Assembly (NCBI RefSeq): GCF_025143985.1
Contig: NZ_CP083564.1
Coordinates: 1,675,501 to 1,739,500 of the forward strand
Direction of reading: 5' to 3'
DNA from: Sulfitobacter sp. W027
GTDB taxonomy: Bacteria > Pseudomonadota > Alphaproteobacteria > Rhodobacterales > Rhodobacteraceae
Length of the DNA: 64,000 nucleotides
The notes beneath the pieces were generated by a model. That model had not been told where the DNA came from and searched no databases. It worked only from the letters and a program-made list of their open reading frames with translations. This document shows, in pieces, positions 8,438 to 16,614 of the stretch. Positions within the stretch are counted from its first letter, which is position 1, and each line of letters begins with the position of its first letter. Made by a program: the position numbers and the translations under genes.

Positions 8438-10303
8438 ATGTTACGCATTTCAGAAATCAACTACTCCGTCGAAGGTCGCCCTCTGTTCGAGGAAGCCTCC
8501 GCCGTTATCCCCGAGGGCCACAAAGTGGGCATCGTCGGGCGCAATGGCGCGGGCAAGACCACGCTGTTCAAACTCATCCGTGGCGAACTCACGCTCGACA
8601 GCGGCGAGTTGTCCCTGCCCTCGCGCGCCAAGATCGGCGGCGTGGCGCAGGAAGTGCCCTCCTCCGAGACTTCGCTGATCGACACGGTGCTGGAAGCCGA
8701 CGTAGAACGCGCGCGTTTGATGAAAGAGGCCGAGTCCGCCGAGGACCCGACCCGCATTGCCGACATCCAGACCCGTCTGGCCGACATCGACGCATGGTCC
8801 GCCGAAGGCCGCGCGGCCTCGATCCTCAAGGGTCTGGGTTTCGACGACGACGAACAGTTGATGCCCTGCTCTGCCTTCTCGGGCGGCTGGCGGATGCGCG
8901 TGGCGCTGGCTGCGGTGCTCTTTGCCCAGCCCGATCTGCTGCTCCTCGATGAGCCGACCAACTACCTCGACCTCGAAGGCGCGCTCTGGCTGGAAAGCTA
9001 TCTGGCGAAATACCCCCATACGGTGCTAATCATCAGCCACGACCGTGGCCTGTTGAACCGCGCGGTGGGCGGTATTCTGCATCTTGAAGACCGCAAGCTG
9101 ACCTTTTACCAAGGCCCCTACGATCAATTCGCCCGCCAGCGCGCCGAGAAACGCGCATTGCAAGCGGCGATGGCCAAGAAGCAGCAAGCGCGGCGCGACC
9201 ATATGCAAAGCTTCGTGGACCGCTTTAAGGCCAAGGCATCTAAAGCGAAACAGGCCCAATCGCGCCTGAAGATGATCGAGAAGATGGACATGATCACCGC
9301 GCCTGAGGATGTGGCGCGCAAGGTCTTTACCTTCCCGGAGCCTGAAGAACTCTCGCCGCCGATCATTAACATCGAGAACGGCTCCGTCGGCTATACCGAC
9401 GACAACCCGGTGCTGACCCGCCTGAACCTGCGCATTGACCAAGACGACCGTATCGCCCTCTTGGGCAAGAACGGTCAGGGCAAGTCGACGCTGGCAAAAC
9501 TGCTGTCAGATCGTCTGCCGTTGATGGCGGGCAAACAGGTCAATTCCAGCAAGCTGCGGGTCGGTTTCTTTGCCCAGCACCAAGTGGATGAGCTGATCGT
9601 CGAAGAGACGCCGCTTCAGCATATGATCGCCGCCCGTCCCGGTGTGATGCAGTCAAAACTACGCGCGCAGCTGGCGGGCTTCGGCCTTGGCCCTGAGCAG
9701 GCGGAAACCGAGGTGGGGCGGCTCTCGGGCGGGCAAAAGGCGCGTTTGTCGCTGCTCTTGGCGACGCTGCACGCACCGCATCTGCTGATCCTCGATGAGC
9801 CGACCAACCACCTCGACATCGAATCCCGCGAGGCGCTGGTCGAGGCGTTGACCCGCTATTCCGGCGCGGTGATCCTTGTCAGCCACGACATGCACCTGCT
9901 GTCGCTGGTGGCCGACCGGCTGTGGCTAGTGTCCAACGGCACGGTCAAACCTTATGAGGACGATCTCGAGGCCTATCGCAAGATGCTGCTTACGCCCGAA
10001 AAGCCGGTCAGCAAAAAGCCGTCGAAACAGCCCAAGGAAACCCCCAAGCCGAAACGCGCCAGCCGCGACGAGGTGCTGGCGCTGCGCAGCGAGGTTCGCA
10101 AGGCCGAGGCGCGGATGGAAAAGATCAACGAGATGCGCGACAAACTGGCTAAGAAACTAGCCGATCCCGCGCTCTATGAGGACGCCAAGACCGGTGAGCT
10201 TGAGGTCTGGAACAAGAAATACGCCGAGGTGATGGAGGCGCTCGATCGCGCGGAATCGCTTTGGATGGGCGCACAGGAGAAGCTGGAGAAGGCCACAGCC
10301 TGA
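8438..10303 (+). CDS. ABC-F family ATPase (YheS/Uup-like)
   Basis: A soluble 621-residue protein with two nucleotide-binding domains and no membrane part, the mark of the ribosome-associated ABC-F family. Domain 1: [33 protein letters not shown]. Domain 2: [33 protein letters not shown]. The interdomain linker is basic and helical (residues about 230-290, rich in K, A and Q). A Lys/Pro hinge leads to a C-terminal coiled coil (about 535-620), as in Uup and YheS. Likely role: relieving stalled ribosomes. The ATG at 8438 (MLRISEIN) fits the family; one at 8420 adds six codons. A second ABC-F gene is at 44.5 kb. Confidence 0.9.
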   Translation: MLRISEINYSVEGRPLFEEASAVIPEGHKVGIVGRNGAGKTTLFKLIRGELTLDSGELSLPSRAKIGGVAQEVPSSETSLIDTVLEADVERARLMKEAESAEDPTRIADIQTRLADIDAWSAEGRAASILKGLGFDDDEQLMPCSAFSGGWRMRVALAAVLFAQPDLLLLDEPTNYLDLEGALWLESYLAKYPHTVLIISHDRGLLNRAVGGILHLEDRKLTFYQGPYDQFARQRAEKRALQAAMAKKQQARRDHMQSFVDRFKAKASKAKQAQSRLKMIEKMDMITAPEDVARKVFTFPEPEELSPPIINIENGSVGYTDDNPVLTRLNLRIDQDDRIALLGKNGQGKSTLAKLLSDRLPLMAGKQVNSSKLRVGFFAQHQVDELIVEETPLQHMIAARPGVMQSKLRAQLAGFGLGPEQAETEVGRLSGGQKARLSLLLATLHAPHLLILDEPTNHLDIESREALVEALTRYSGAVILVSHDMHLLSLVADRLWLVSNGTVKPYEDDLEAYRKMLLTPEKPVSKKPSKQPKETPKPKRASRDEVLALRSEVRKAEARMEKINEMRDKLAKKLADPALYEDAKTGELEVWNKKYAEVMEALDRAESLWMGAQEKLEKATA

Positions 10304-10333
10304 CCCGGCAGCGTTCAAATTATCACATCGCGG

Positions 10334-10354
10334 GGGTCGCCTAAGGGGCGGCCC
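10334..10354 (+). terminator. Probable terminator after the ABC-F gene
   Basis: GGGTCGCC at 10334-10341 pairs with GGCGGCCC at 10347-10354 (one G-T pair) around a five-base loop. It lies 30 bp after the ABC-F stop and 40 bp before the marC-like start. No strong T tract follows. Confidence 0.5.
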
Positions 10355-10395
10355 TCGTGCATTCTGACAAGACTGCCCCGCGCCAAGGAAGATCC

Positions 10396-11034
10396 ATGAC
10401 CCTCGACACCGCCTATATGATCACCGCCCTCGTCACGATGTTCGTGGTGATCGACCCCATCGCCATCGCGCCGGTCTTCCTCGCGCTTACACGTGGGATG
10501 AGCAACGCACAACGCCGGCTGATCGCATGGCGTGCTGTGGGCGTGGCCGGGCTGGTGCTTTTGATCTTTGCCGCTTTTGGCGAAGCGGTGTTGAACTTCA
10601 TTGGCATCTCCATGCCCGCCTTCCGGGTGGCGGGCGGCATCCTCTTGTTTATCACCGCGCTCGACATGCTGTTCGACCGCCGCACCAAACGGCGCGAAGA
10701 CCGGGCGGATGAGGATGACCATGACGATCCGTCGGTTTTCCCTATGGCCATTCCCCTGATTGCTGGCCCCGGCTCCATCGCCTCTGTCATCCTGCTGACG
10801 GGCGAGAAACCGGGCGGCGAAGGGTTGCTGACCATTATTGTGATCACCGCGCTGACACTGGTGGTGATGGCGCTGACGATGCAGGTCAGCGGCGCGTTGG
10901 AGCGGGCGATGGGTAAAACCGGGATCAACATCGTCACCCGCCTTCTGGGAATGTTGCTGGCCGCCCTCTCGGTTCAATTCGTGCTCGACGGTCTGGCGGC
11001 CTTCGGCTTTGGCCCCGGCCCGATGCCCGGCTGA
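10396..11034 (+). CDS. MarC family integral membrane protein
   Basis: A 212-residue membrane protein with about six hydrophobic helices. The family pattern is clear: the N-terminal helix with FVVIDPIAIAPVFLALT, then RVAGGILLFITALDMLF, and a C-terminal helix RLLGMLLAALSVQFVLDG. MarC/UPF0056 proteins are inner-membrane proteins of uncertain transport function; the old link to multiple antibiotic resistance has not held up. AAGGAAG precedes the ATG at 10396. A further 13 upstream codons are open but unlikely. The aspartic protease gene follows on the same strand with 45 bp between. Confidence 0.9.
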   Translation: MTLDTAYMITALVTMFVVIDPIAIAPVFLALTRGMSNAQRRLIAWRAVGVAGLVLLIFAAFGEAVLNFIGISMPAFRVAGGILLFITALDMLFDRRTKRREDRADEDDHDDPSVFPMAIPLIAGPGSIASVILLTGEKPGGEGLLTIIVITALTLVVMALTMQVSGALERAMGKTGINIVTRLLGMLLAALSVQFVLDGLAAFGFGPGPMPG

Positions 11035-11079
11035 CATTTGGCCGCTTCCTTCCTATATCAGAGGTAAGGGAGCGCGTTC

Positions 11080-11661
11080 ATGGCCGAATTTGAGATTGCA
11101 CATCTGATCTATCTGATTGTCCTGCTGGTCATGGTCGCTGGCTGGTTCTTCATGCAGAGCCGTCCGAACATGAACAAGTCGTTGCAACAGGCGGCGGTTT
11201 GGGGGCTGATCTTCACCGGGGCCGCTGCAGGGGTTGGTCTGTGGCAAGACATCACCCGCGACACTGCCCGTCAACAGCTTACCATCAGCGAAGAGGGTGA
11301 GATTGTCCTGCCGCGCGGGCGCGATGGGCATTACTACCTGACGGCTGAGATCAACGGCGCGGCGGTGCGCTTTGTTGTCGACACGGGCGCGTCGGACATT
11401 GTGCTGACCAAAGCGGATGCTGCGCGGATTGGCATTGACCCCGAAGCGCTCGACTACCTTGGCCGCGCGGGCACCGCCAATGGAGAGACGCGCACCGCAT
11501 TCGTTCGCTTGGATGAGGTCGTCGTGGGCCCGGCGGTCGATCACAATGTGCCCGCTGTGGTGAACGACGGCGATATGAGCCAATCGCTTTTGGGCATGGG
11601 GTATCTGCAACGCTGGGGGCGCATTGAAATCAGCGGCGGCGAGCTGCGGCTTAGCCGCTGA
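11080..11661 (+). CDS. Membrane-anchored retropepsin-like aspartic protease (TIGR02281 type)
   Basis: A 193-residue protein with two hydrophobic segments at the N-terminus (about residues 9-25 and 38-54), then a single aspartic protease domain with FVVDTGASDIVLT (catalytic Asp101, DTGAS) and a second conserved stretch near LLGMGYLQRWGRIEI. One catalytic half per chain means it must dimerise, as retropepsins do. Bacterial members of this clan-AA group are periplasmic or membrane-tethered and poorly studied. It may be co-transcribed with the marC-like gene. Confidence 0.85.
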   Translation: MAEFEIAHLIYLIVLLVMVAGWFFMQSRPNMNKSLQQAAVWGLIFTGAAAGVGLWQDITRDTARQQLTISEEGEIVLPRGRDGHYYLTAEINGAAVRFVVDTGASDIVLTKADAARIGIDPEALDYLGRAGTANGETRTAFVRLDEVVVGPAVDHNVPAVVNDGDMSQSLLGMGYLQRWGRIEISGGELRLSR

Positions 11662-11810
11662 ATCTGGGTCTGGCCGGGCCTCGATTGTGCAGAAAGGATG
11701 TAATTCGCCGCAAAATGACGCCGTATTTGCCGTGAATTGGACAGGTTTTCGCCCTTTTGCTCGGATATCTGCAGGGCATAACTGTATCTGATTTTGGAGA
11801 ACATGCTGCT

Positions 11811-12257
11811 ATGCTGTCAAGTATTCTAGGGGGGTCTTCCTCCTACCAACAAAGCAAACCCCCGGCGTCTGAACCTGCTTCGGCCCCTGAGGAGAACCAA
11901 AACGACGCCCAGCAGGCTGAAACAAAGGCTGCCAGCGAACCTCAGGCCAAGCAAGGCACCACTGCCGCGCAGGAGACGACCAAATCTCAATCGGTTCAGG
12001 CCACCGCTCAGGCAAAACCGGCAGAGGCGGCCCCCAAAGCTTCGGACGCTGAGAACGAAGCCTTCGCCCGCGCGGCGGCCCAGCGGAACGTTGACAGTGT
12101 GCGCACCCGTGCGCTGCTCGACACCATTTCGCCGGTGAACAACAGCGCTGTGGAAGCTGCCAAGTCCTACGTCAGCAAGGTTGAGCCGGAAGCGCAGAAT
12201 ACGAAGGCGGGCTACGCCGCCTCTGTCGCGAAACCCGCGCTCGACAAAGCTGCCTAA
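11811..12257 (+). CDS. Low-complexity Ala/Gln/Glu-rich hypothetical protein
   Basis: 148 residues, no recognised domain. The first half (about residues 10-85) is a disordered tract of Ala, Gln, Pro, Glu, Lys and Thr. The second half is more regular, with AFARAAAQRNVDSVRTRALL and SAVEAAKSYVSKV likely helices. There is no signal peptide and no membrane helix. The start at 11811 (MLSSILGG) is chosen because GGAG lies about 11 bases upstream; the frame is open earlier without a better signal. It looks cytoplasmic or an exported substrate without a Sec signal; function unknown. Confidence 0.7.
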   Translation: MLSSILGGSSSYQQSKPPASEPASAPEENQNDAQQAETKAASEPQAKQGTTAAQETTKSQSVQATAQAKPAEAAPKASDAENEAFARAAAQRNVDSVRTRALLDTISPVNNSAVEAAKSYVSKVEPEAQNTKAGYAASVAKPALDKAA

Positions 12258-12269
12258 ACCGCCATCGGG

Positions 12270-12299
12270 GGCGGGGGTCGTCTGGCCTCTGCCCCCGCC
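12270..12299. terminator. GC-rich hairpin between convergent genes
   Basis: GGCGGGGG at 12270-12277 pairs with CCCCCGCC at 12292-12299 around a 14-base loop. It lies between the low-complexity protein gene and holC, which converge here. No T run, so termination is inferred from position. Confidence 0.5.
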
Positions 12300-12315
12300 A
12301 CTTCTTGGCCGGTGT

Positions 12316-12774
12316 TCAGGTTTCGGCCTTCTTCTCCCAGCGACCGCTTTCTTCTGACCAATATTGCGCCGATGCGCCTTCGGATTTCAGCCGCTTCCAC
12401 AGGCCGCGCGCCTGATCCAACGCCATCGGGTCATGCCCGTCGAACAATACGCAGACCCGCTGAAGCGACGCGATTTCCTCGGCGGTAACATTGGCTCCAT
12501 GCACCGCCATCAGACAATCCGCGCGATTGGGCGTGCCGTCTTCCAAAGTTAGCAGCACCGGCTGATCCACGTCCTGCGGTCCGCCCGCCATGCCATGGGG
12601 CAAAAAGCTGTCTTCGGAATACGTCCAAAGCGCCCGGTCGAGTGCTTGCAGCCCTTCGCGGTCGCTCCCGCGTAAGGCCACGCGCCAACCGTTGGCGAGC
12701 GACTTTTCCAGCAGCATCGTCAACGTCTCGACCAGAGGTCGCTGGGTCAGGTGGTAGAAGTAAGCCGCCCCCAT
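12316..12774 (-). CDS. holC: DNA polymerase III chi subunit
   Basis: 152 residues matching the chi subunit, which links the clamp loader to single-strand binding protein. The N-terminal AAYFYHLTQRPLVETL, the central LPHGMAGGPQDVDQPVLLT and the VCVLFDG strand are typical of the alphaproteobacterial form. It lies 7 bp downstream of pepA, the same pepA-holC neighbourhood found in Escherichia coli, so the two are probably one transcript. Confidence 0.93.
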   Translation of the reverse strand: MGAAYFYHLTQRPLVETLTMLLEKSLANGWRVALRGSDREGLQALDRALWTYSEDSFLPHGMAGGPQDVDQPVLLTLEDGTPNRADCLMAVHGANVTAEEIASLQRVCVLFDGHDPMALDQARGLWKRLKSEGASAQYWSEESGRWEKKAET

Positions 12775-12781
12775 CTCCGGC

Positions 12782-14254
12782 TCAGCCCTTTTCGAAACGG
12801 TCGGCGACCAGACGGTTCAGTGCCGCCACGCCCCAGCCCGTCGCGCCCGCGGGTGCCAGCGTGCTCTCGGACTTCAACGAGGCGACCCCAGCGATGTCGA
12901 GGTGAATCCAAGGTGTTTCATCCTTGACGAAGCGCTTGAGGAATTGCGCCGCGGTGATCGACCCCGCCGGACGCCCGCCGATGTTTTTCATATCGGCGAT
13001 CCGGCTTTTCAGCTGATCGTCATAGCCTTGTCCCAGCGGCAGACGCCATGCGCCCTCGCCTTCACTCTCGGCGGCCTTCAGGAAATCGTTGCACAGCCCG
13101 TCGTCGTTCGAGAAGACGCCAGCGTTTTCATGGCCCAGCCCGATAATGACCGCACCGGTCAGCGTGGCCAGATCGATCATCGCCGCAGGTTTGAAGCGGT
13201 CTTGCGCGTACCACATGACATCGCAGAGCACCAAGCGCCCCTCGGCGTCGGTGTTGATAACCTCCACCGTGTCGCCCTTCATGGTGGTGATCACATCGCC
13301 CGGACGGGTCGCGTTGCCCGATGGCATGTTTTCCACGATCCCAACCAGCCCGACGACATTCGCCTTGGCCTTGCGCAGCGCCAGCGTGCGCATCACGCCC
13401 GACACCACACCTGCGCCGCCCATATCCATGGTCATGTCTTCCATGCCCGCGCCGGGTTTGAGGCTGATGCCGCCTGTGTCAAAGACGACCCCCTTGCCGA
13501 CCAGCGCCAGCGGAGCCGTGCCCTCAGCGCCACCTTCCCACCGCATGACCACGACCTTAGAGGGGCTATCAGAGCCCTGCCCGACCGACAAAAGCGTTCT
13601 CATTCCGAGCGTTGCAAGATCTTCTTCATCCAGAACTTCAACTTTAAGGCCTAAGCTCTCCATCTCGGTCAGACGTTCGGCAAAGTTGGTGGTCGTCAGG
13701 ATGTTGGCAGGGGCATTGGTCAGATCGCGCGTCATGAAAGCGCCCTCCGCTACGGCCATCAATGGCGCCGCAGCTTCGCGTGCATCCTCAGGCTTGGAAC
13801 ACATCACCTCAACACTGCCCTTACGGGGTTTGGGGGATGATTTGTGATCCTCAAACCCATAGTCCCGCATTGCCAAACCAAAGGCCACATCCGCCACCCG
13901 GCGCGTGCCTGCGGCGAGCAACAGAAGGTCACTGTCGCCCCGGCGCTTGGCCAGCGCCGCGCCAGCCCTGCGCGCGGTCATCACCTCGGCTCGGCGCGGC
14001 AGGTGGATCACATCAACCGCCTCTGCCGCCATGCCAGCCGGATAGCCCATGCTGAGCACATCGCCGGGCTTCAGCTTGGCAAAACGCTCGCTTTCCACCA
14101 GCCGCTGCAAAGCACCTTTGGTCAGCCGGTTGACCCGCCGCGCTCCGGCATCAAGCCGACCCTCAGGCTCAAGAAAGACCGCGATCCGCCCGGAATGCCC
14201 CGCGATACGGTCGATGTCAGTCTCGGCGAAAGTGATGGGGGTCAGATCGGTCAT
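12782..14254 (-). CDS. pepA: Leucyl aminopeptidase (M17 family)
   Basis: Two-zinc aminopeptidase, 490 residues, hexameric in characterised members. The catalytic C-terminal domain is complete: GKGVVFDTGGISLKP supplies Lys254, Asp259 and Lys266; DMTMDMGGAG supplies a metal aspartate (about Asp277); NTDAEGRLVL (334-343) is the family signature. The N-terminal 170 residues form the M17 cap domain. Some PepA proteins also bind DNA as regulators; nothing here tests that. I start at 14254 (MTDLTP) because GAGG precedes it; an ATG four codons earlier is possible. Confidence 0.95.
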   Translation of the reverse strand: MTDLTPITFAETDIDRIAGHSGRIAVFLEPEGRLDAGARRVNRLTKGALQRLVESERFAKLKPGDVLSMGYPAGMAAEAVDVIHLPRRAEVMTARRAGAALAKRRGDSDLLLLAAGTRRVADVAFGLAMRDYGFEDHKSSPKPRKGSVEVMCSKPEDAREAAAPLMAVAEGAFMTRDLTNAPANILTTTNFAERLTEMESLGLKVEVLDEEDLATLGMRTLLSVGQGSDSPSKVVVMRWEGGAEGTAPLALVGKGVVFDTGGISLKPGAGMEDMTMDMGGAGVVSGVMRTLALRKAKANVVGLVGIVENMPSGNATRPGDVITTMKGDTVEVINTDAEGRLVLCDVMWYAQDRFKPAAMIDLATLTGAVIIGLGHENAGVFSNDDGLCNDFLKAAESEGEGAWRLPLGQGYDDQLKSRIADMKNIGGRPAGSITAAQFLKRFVKDETPWIHLDIAGVASLKSESTLAPAGATGWGVAALNRLVADRFEKG

Positions 14255-14385
14255 GGGGTGCCTCATGGTTGGTTTTGTCCCAGACCTACCGCGCCGCGCC
14301 GCGCATGGCCAGATAGCAGTTTTCCCGCCCCGAGAATTGCTTTACGATCTCCACAAACGCCGTCAGAGCATCTCGGGGGATCAGA

Positions 14386-15519
14386 GTGGCACGAATTGAC
14401 CGCTACATGCTGTCGCAACTTCTGGTTATGTTCGGCTTTTTCGCGCTGGTGCTGGTGGCCCTGTTCTGGATCAACCGTGCGGTCGTTCTGTTCGACCGGC
14501 TGATTGGCGATGGTCAATCTGCATTGGTGTTTTTGGAGTTCACGGCCCTTGGCCTGCCCAAGCTTATCGTCACCGTCCTGCCAATCGCGACCTTTGCCGC
14601 TTCGGTCTATGTCACCAACCGCATGTCGGGCGAATCCGAGTTGACTGTGCTGCAGGCCGCAGGCTCCGGCCCATGGCGTTTGGCGCGGCCTGTCTTTGTC
14701 TTTGGCCTGTGCGTGGCGCTGATGATGACAGTGCTGAGCCATTTTCTGGTTCCCATGGCGCAGGGGCAGTTAAAGCAGCGCGAGGCCGAAATCTCACGCA
14801 ACCTTACCGCCCGGCTGCTGACCGAGGGGACTTTTCTGCATCCCTCTGATGAGGTTACCTTCTACACCCGCGCCATCGACAACGACGGTGTGCTGCGCGA
14901 TGTCTTCCTGTCGGATCGGCGCAAGGCTGATGAAGGGGTGATCTATACCGCCGCCGAAGCCTATCTGGCACGCAATGGAGACAACACCACGCTGATTATG
15001 CTTAACGGCATGGCGCAGCGGCTGGATACCGAGCAGAACCGGCTGGCAACGGCCAAGTTTCGTGACTTTTCCTTTGATATCTCCCCTCTGGTCAGCAGCG
15101 GTGACGCGATTGACCAGTCCGTCAGTTCCATGGTGACCCCCGACTTGCTGTGGGACTGGGCCGGGATTGCAGCTGAGACCGAGACGACAGAGGGCGTTGT
15201 TGCCGAAGAGTTACACAGCCGCCTTGCCCAACCGCTGTTTTGTATCGTCGCAGCGATGATCGGTTTTGCCACGTTGATCCTTGGCGGCTTCTCGCGCTTT
15301 GGGGTCTGGCGGGAGGCGGTGATCGCCTTTGGCCTGCTCATCGCGATTGACGGGCTGCGGGGGACTTTGGTGGTGCAGATACGTGAAACCGCGGCGCTTT
15401 GGCCTCTGGCCTATCTGCCCTCGCTGATCGGGGCGGCGCTGACACTGGCAATGCTCTGGCAAGCCGCGCACCCGCGCTGGATCAGGCGGCATCTGCGTGG
15501 CAAGGGGGCAACCGCATGA
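14386..15519 (+). CDS. lptF: LPS export permease LptF
   Basis: One of two permease subunits of the LptB2FG transporter, which extracts lipopolysaccharide from the inner membrane. 377 residues with three N-terminal helices (the first about 9-30), a large periplasmic beta-jellyroll region and three C-terminal helices. The motif RMSGESELTVLQAAGSG is the coupling helix for the ATPase LptB, which is not in this window. The start is GTG at 14386, preceded by CGGGGGA; the next Met (residue 8, 14407) would clip the first helix. First gene of a six- to seven-gene operon. Confidence 0.93.
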   Translation: MARIDRYMLSQLLVMFGFFALVLVALFWINRAVVLFDRLIGDGQSALVFLEFTALGLPKLIVTVLPIATFAASVYVTNRMSGESELTVLQAAGSGPWRLARPVFVFGLCVALMMTVLSHFLVPMAQGQLKQREAEISRNLTARLLTEGTFLHPSDEVTFYTRAIDNDGVLRDVFLSDRRKADEGVIYTAAEAYLARNGDNTTLIMLNGMAQRLDTEQNRLATAKFRDFSFDISPLVSSGDAIDQSVSSMVTPDLLWDWAGIAAETETTEGVVAEELHSRLAQPLFCIVAAMIGFATLILGGFSRFGVWREAVIAFGLLIAIDGLRGTLVVQIRETAALWPLAYLPSLIGAALTLAMLWQAAHPRWIRRHLRGKGATA

Positions 15520-16613
15520 TCCTGCACCTTTATTTCGCACGCCGCTTTTTCACGAGCTTTCTTGTCATCGCCGGCGTGCTGGTCGCCTTGGTGATGCTGG
15601 TCGACGGTGTGGATCAGGCACGACGTTTTGCCGATGATGATGTCGGCTGGGATCAGGTGCTGGGCATGACGCTGCTGCACATGCCGCAGACGATCAATAT
15701 GATCCTGCCGCTGATCATGATCCTTGCCACCGTAGCGCTCTTCATCGGTTTGGCGCGGTCCTCGGAGTTGGTGGTGACCCGCGCGGCGGGCCGCTCTGCT
15801 CTGCGTGCGCTGGTCGCGCCGGTGGTGGTGGCGCTGATCATCGGCACGTTGGCGGTGGCCATGCTCAACCCCATCGTCGCGGCAACCAGCGAGCGGGCCG
15901 AGCAGCTAACGCAAAAATACCGCTCCAACGGCCGTTCGGCCCTGTCGGTGAGCGACGAGGGTCTGTGGCTGCGTCAAGGCACGGAGGAAGGCCAATCGGT
16001 CATTCGCGCGTGGCGCACCAACAGCGACGCCTCTGTCCTCTATAACGTGACCATCATCAGCTATGACGCCGAAAAAGGCCCGATCCGCCGGATTGAAGCC
16101 GAAAGCGCGGAACTGCGCGGGGGGGACTGGCAGTTGACCGGGGCCAAGATCTGGCCACTGGAAGCTGGTGTGAACGCCGAAGGCGCGTCTGAGGAGCATG
16201 AGACCCTCACTATCCCCTCGTCCCTCACCGTGGAGCGGATCCGCGAGAGCATTGGCCGGGTGGCCGCCGTTTCCATCTATGAGTTGCCCGAGTTCATTCG
16301 CCAATTGGAACAGGCAGGGTTCAGCACGCGCCAGCATGAGGTCTGGTTGCAGGCTGAACTGGCGCGGCCCTTCTTTCTGGTCGCCATGGTTCTGGTTGCG
16401 AGCGCATTCACCATGCGCCATACCCGCTTTGGGGGGACCGGCATTGCTGTGCTGGCCTCGATCTTGCTGGGGTTCGGTTTGTATTTCATTCGCAGTTTTG
16501 CACAGATCCTTGGCGAAAACGGCCAGATCCCCGTAACCCTCGCCGCTTGGGCACCGCCCGTGGCCGCGATTTTTCTGGCGTTAGGCCTGCTTTTGCACGC
16601 GGAGGACGGCTGA
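15516..16613 (+). CDS. lptG: LPS export permease LptG
   Basis: Partner of LptF. 365 residues, the same topology: N-terminal helix in RRFFTSFLVIAGVLVALVML, a periplasmic jellyroll with ALSVSDEGLWLRQG, and C-terminal helices from about residue 270. The coupling segment reads ELVVTRAAGRSALRAL. The ATG at 15516 overlaps the lptF stop by four bases (ATGA), which suggests translational coupling and balanced subunit production. Confidence 0.94.
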   Translation: MILHLYFARRFFTSFLVIAGVLVALVMLVDGVDQARRFADDDVGWDQVLGMTLLHMPQTINMILPLIMILATVALFIGLARSSELVVTRAAGRSALRALVAPVVVALIIGTLAVAMLNPIVAATSERAEQLTQKYRSNGRSALSVSDEGLWLRQGTEEGQSVIRAWRTNSDASVLYNVTIISYDAEKGPIRRIEAESAELRGGDWQLTGAKIWPLEAGVNAEGASEEHETLTIPSSLTVERIRESIGRVAAVSIYELPEFIRQLEQAGFSTRQHEVWLQAELARPFFLVAMVLVASAFTMRHTRFGGTGIAVLASILLGFGLYFIRSFAQILGENGQIPVTLAAWAPPVAAIFLALGLLLHAEDG

Positions 16614-16614
16614 C

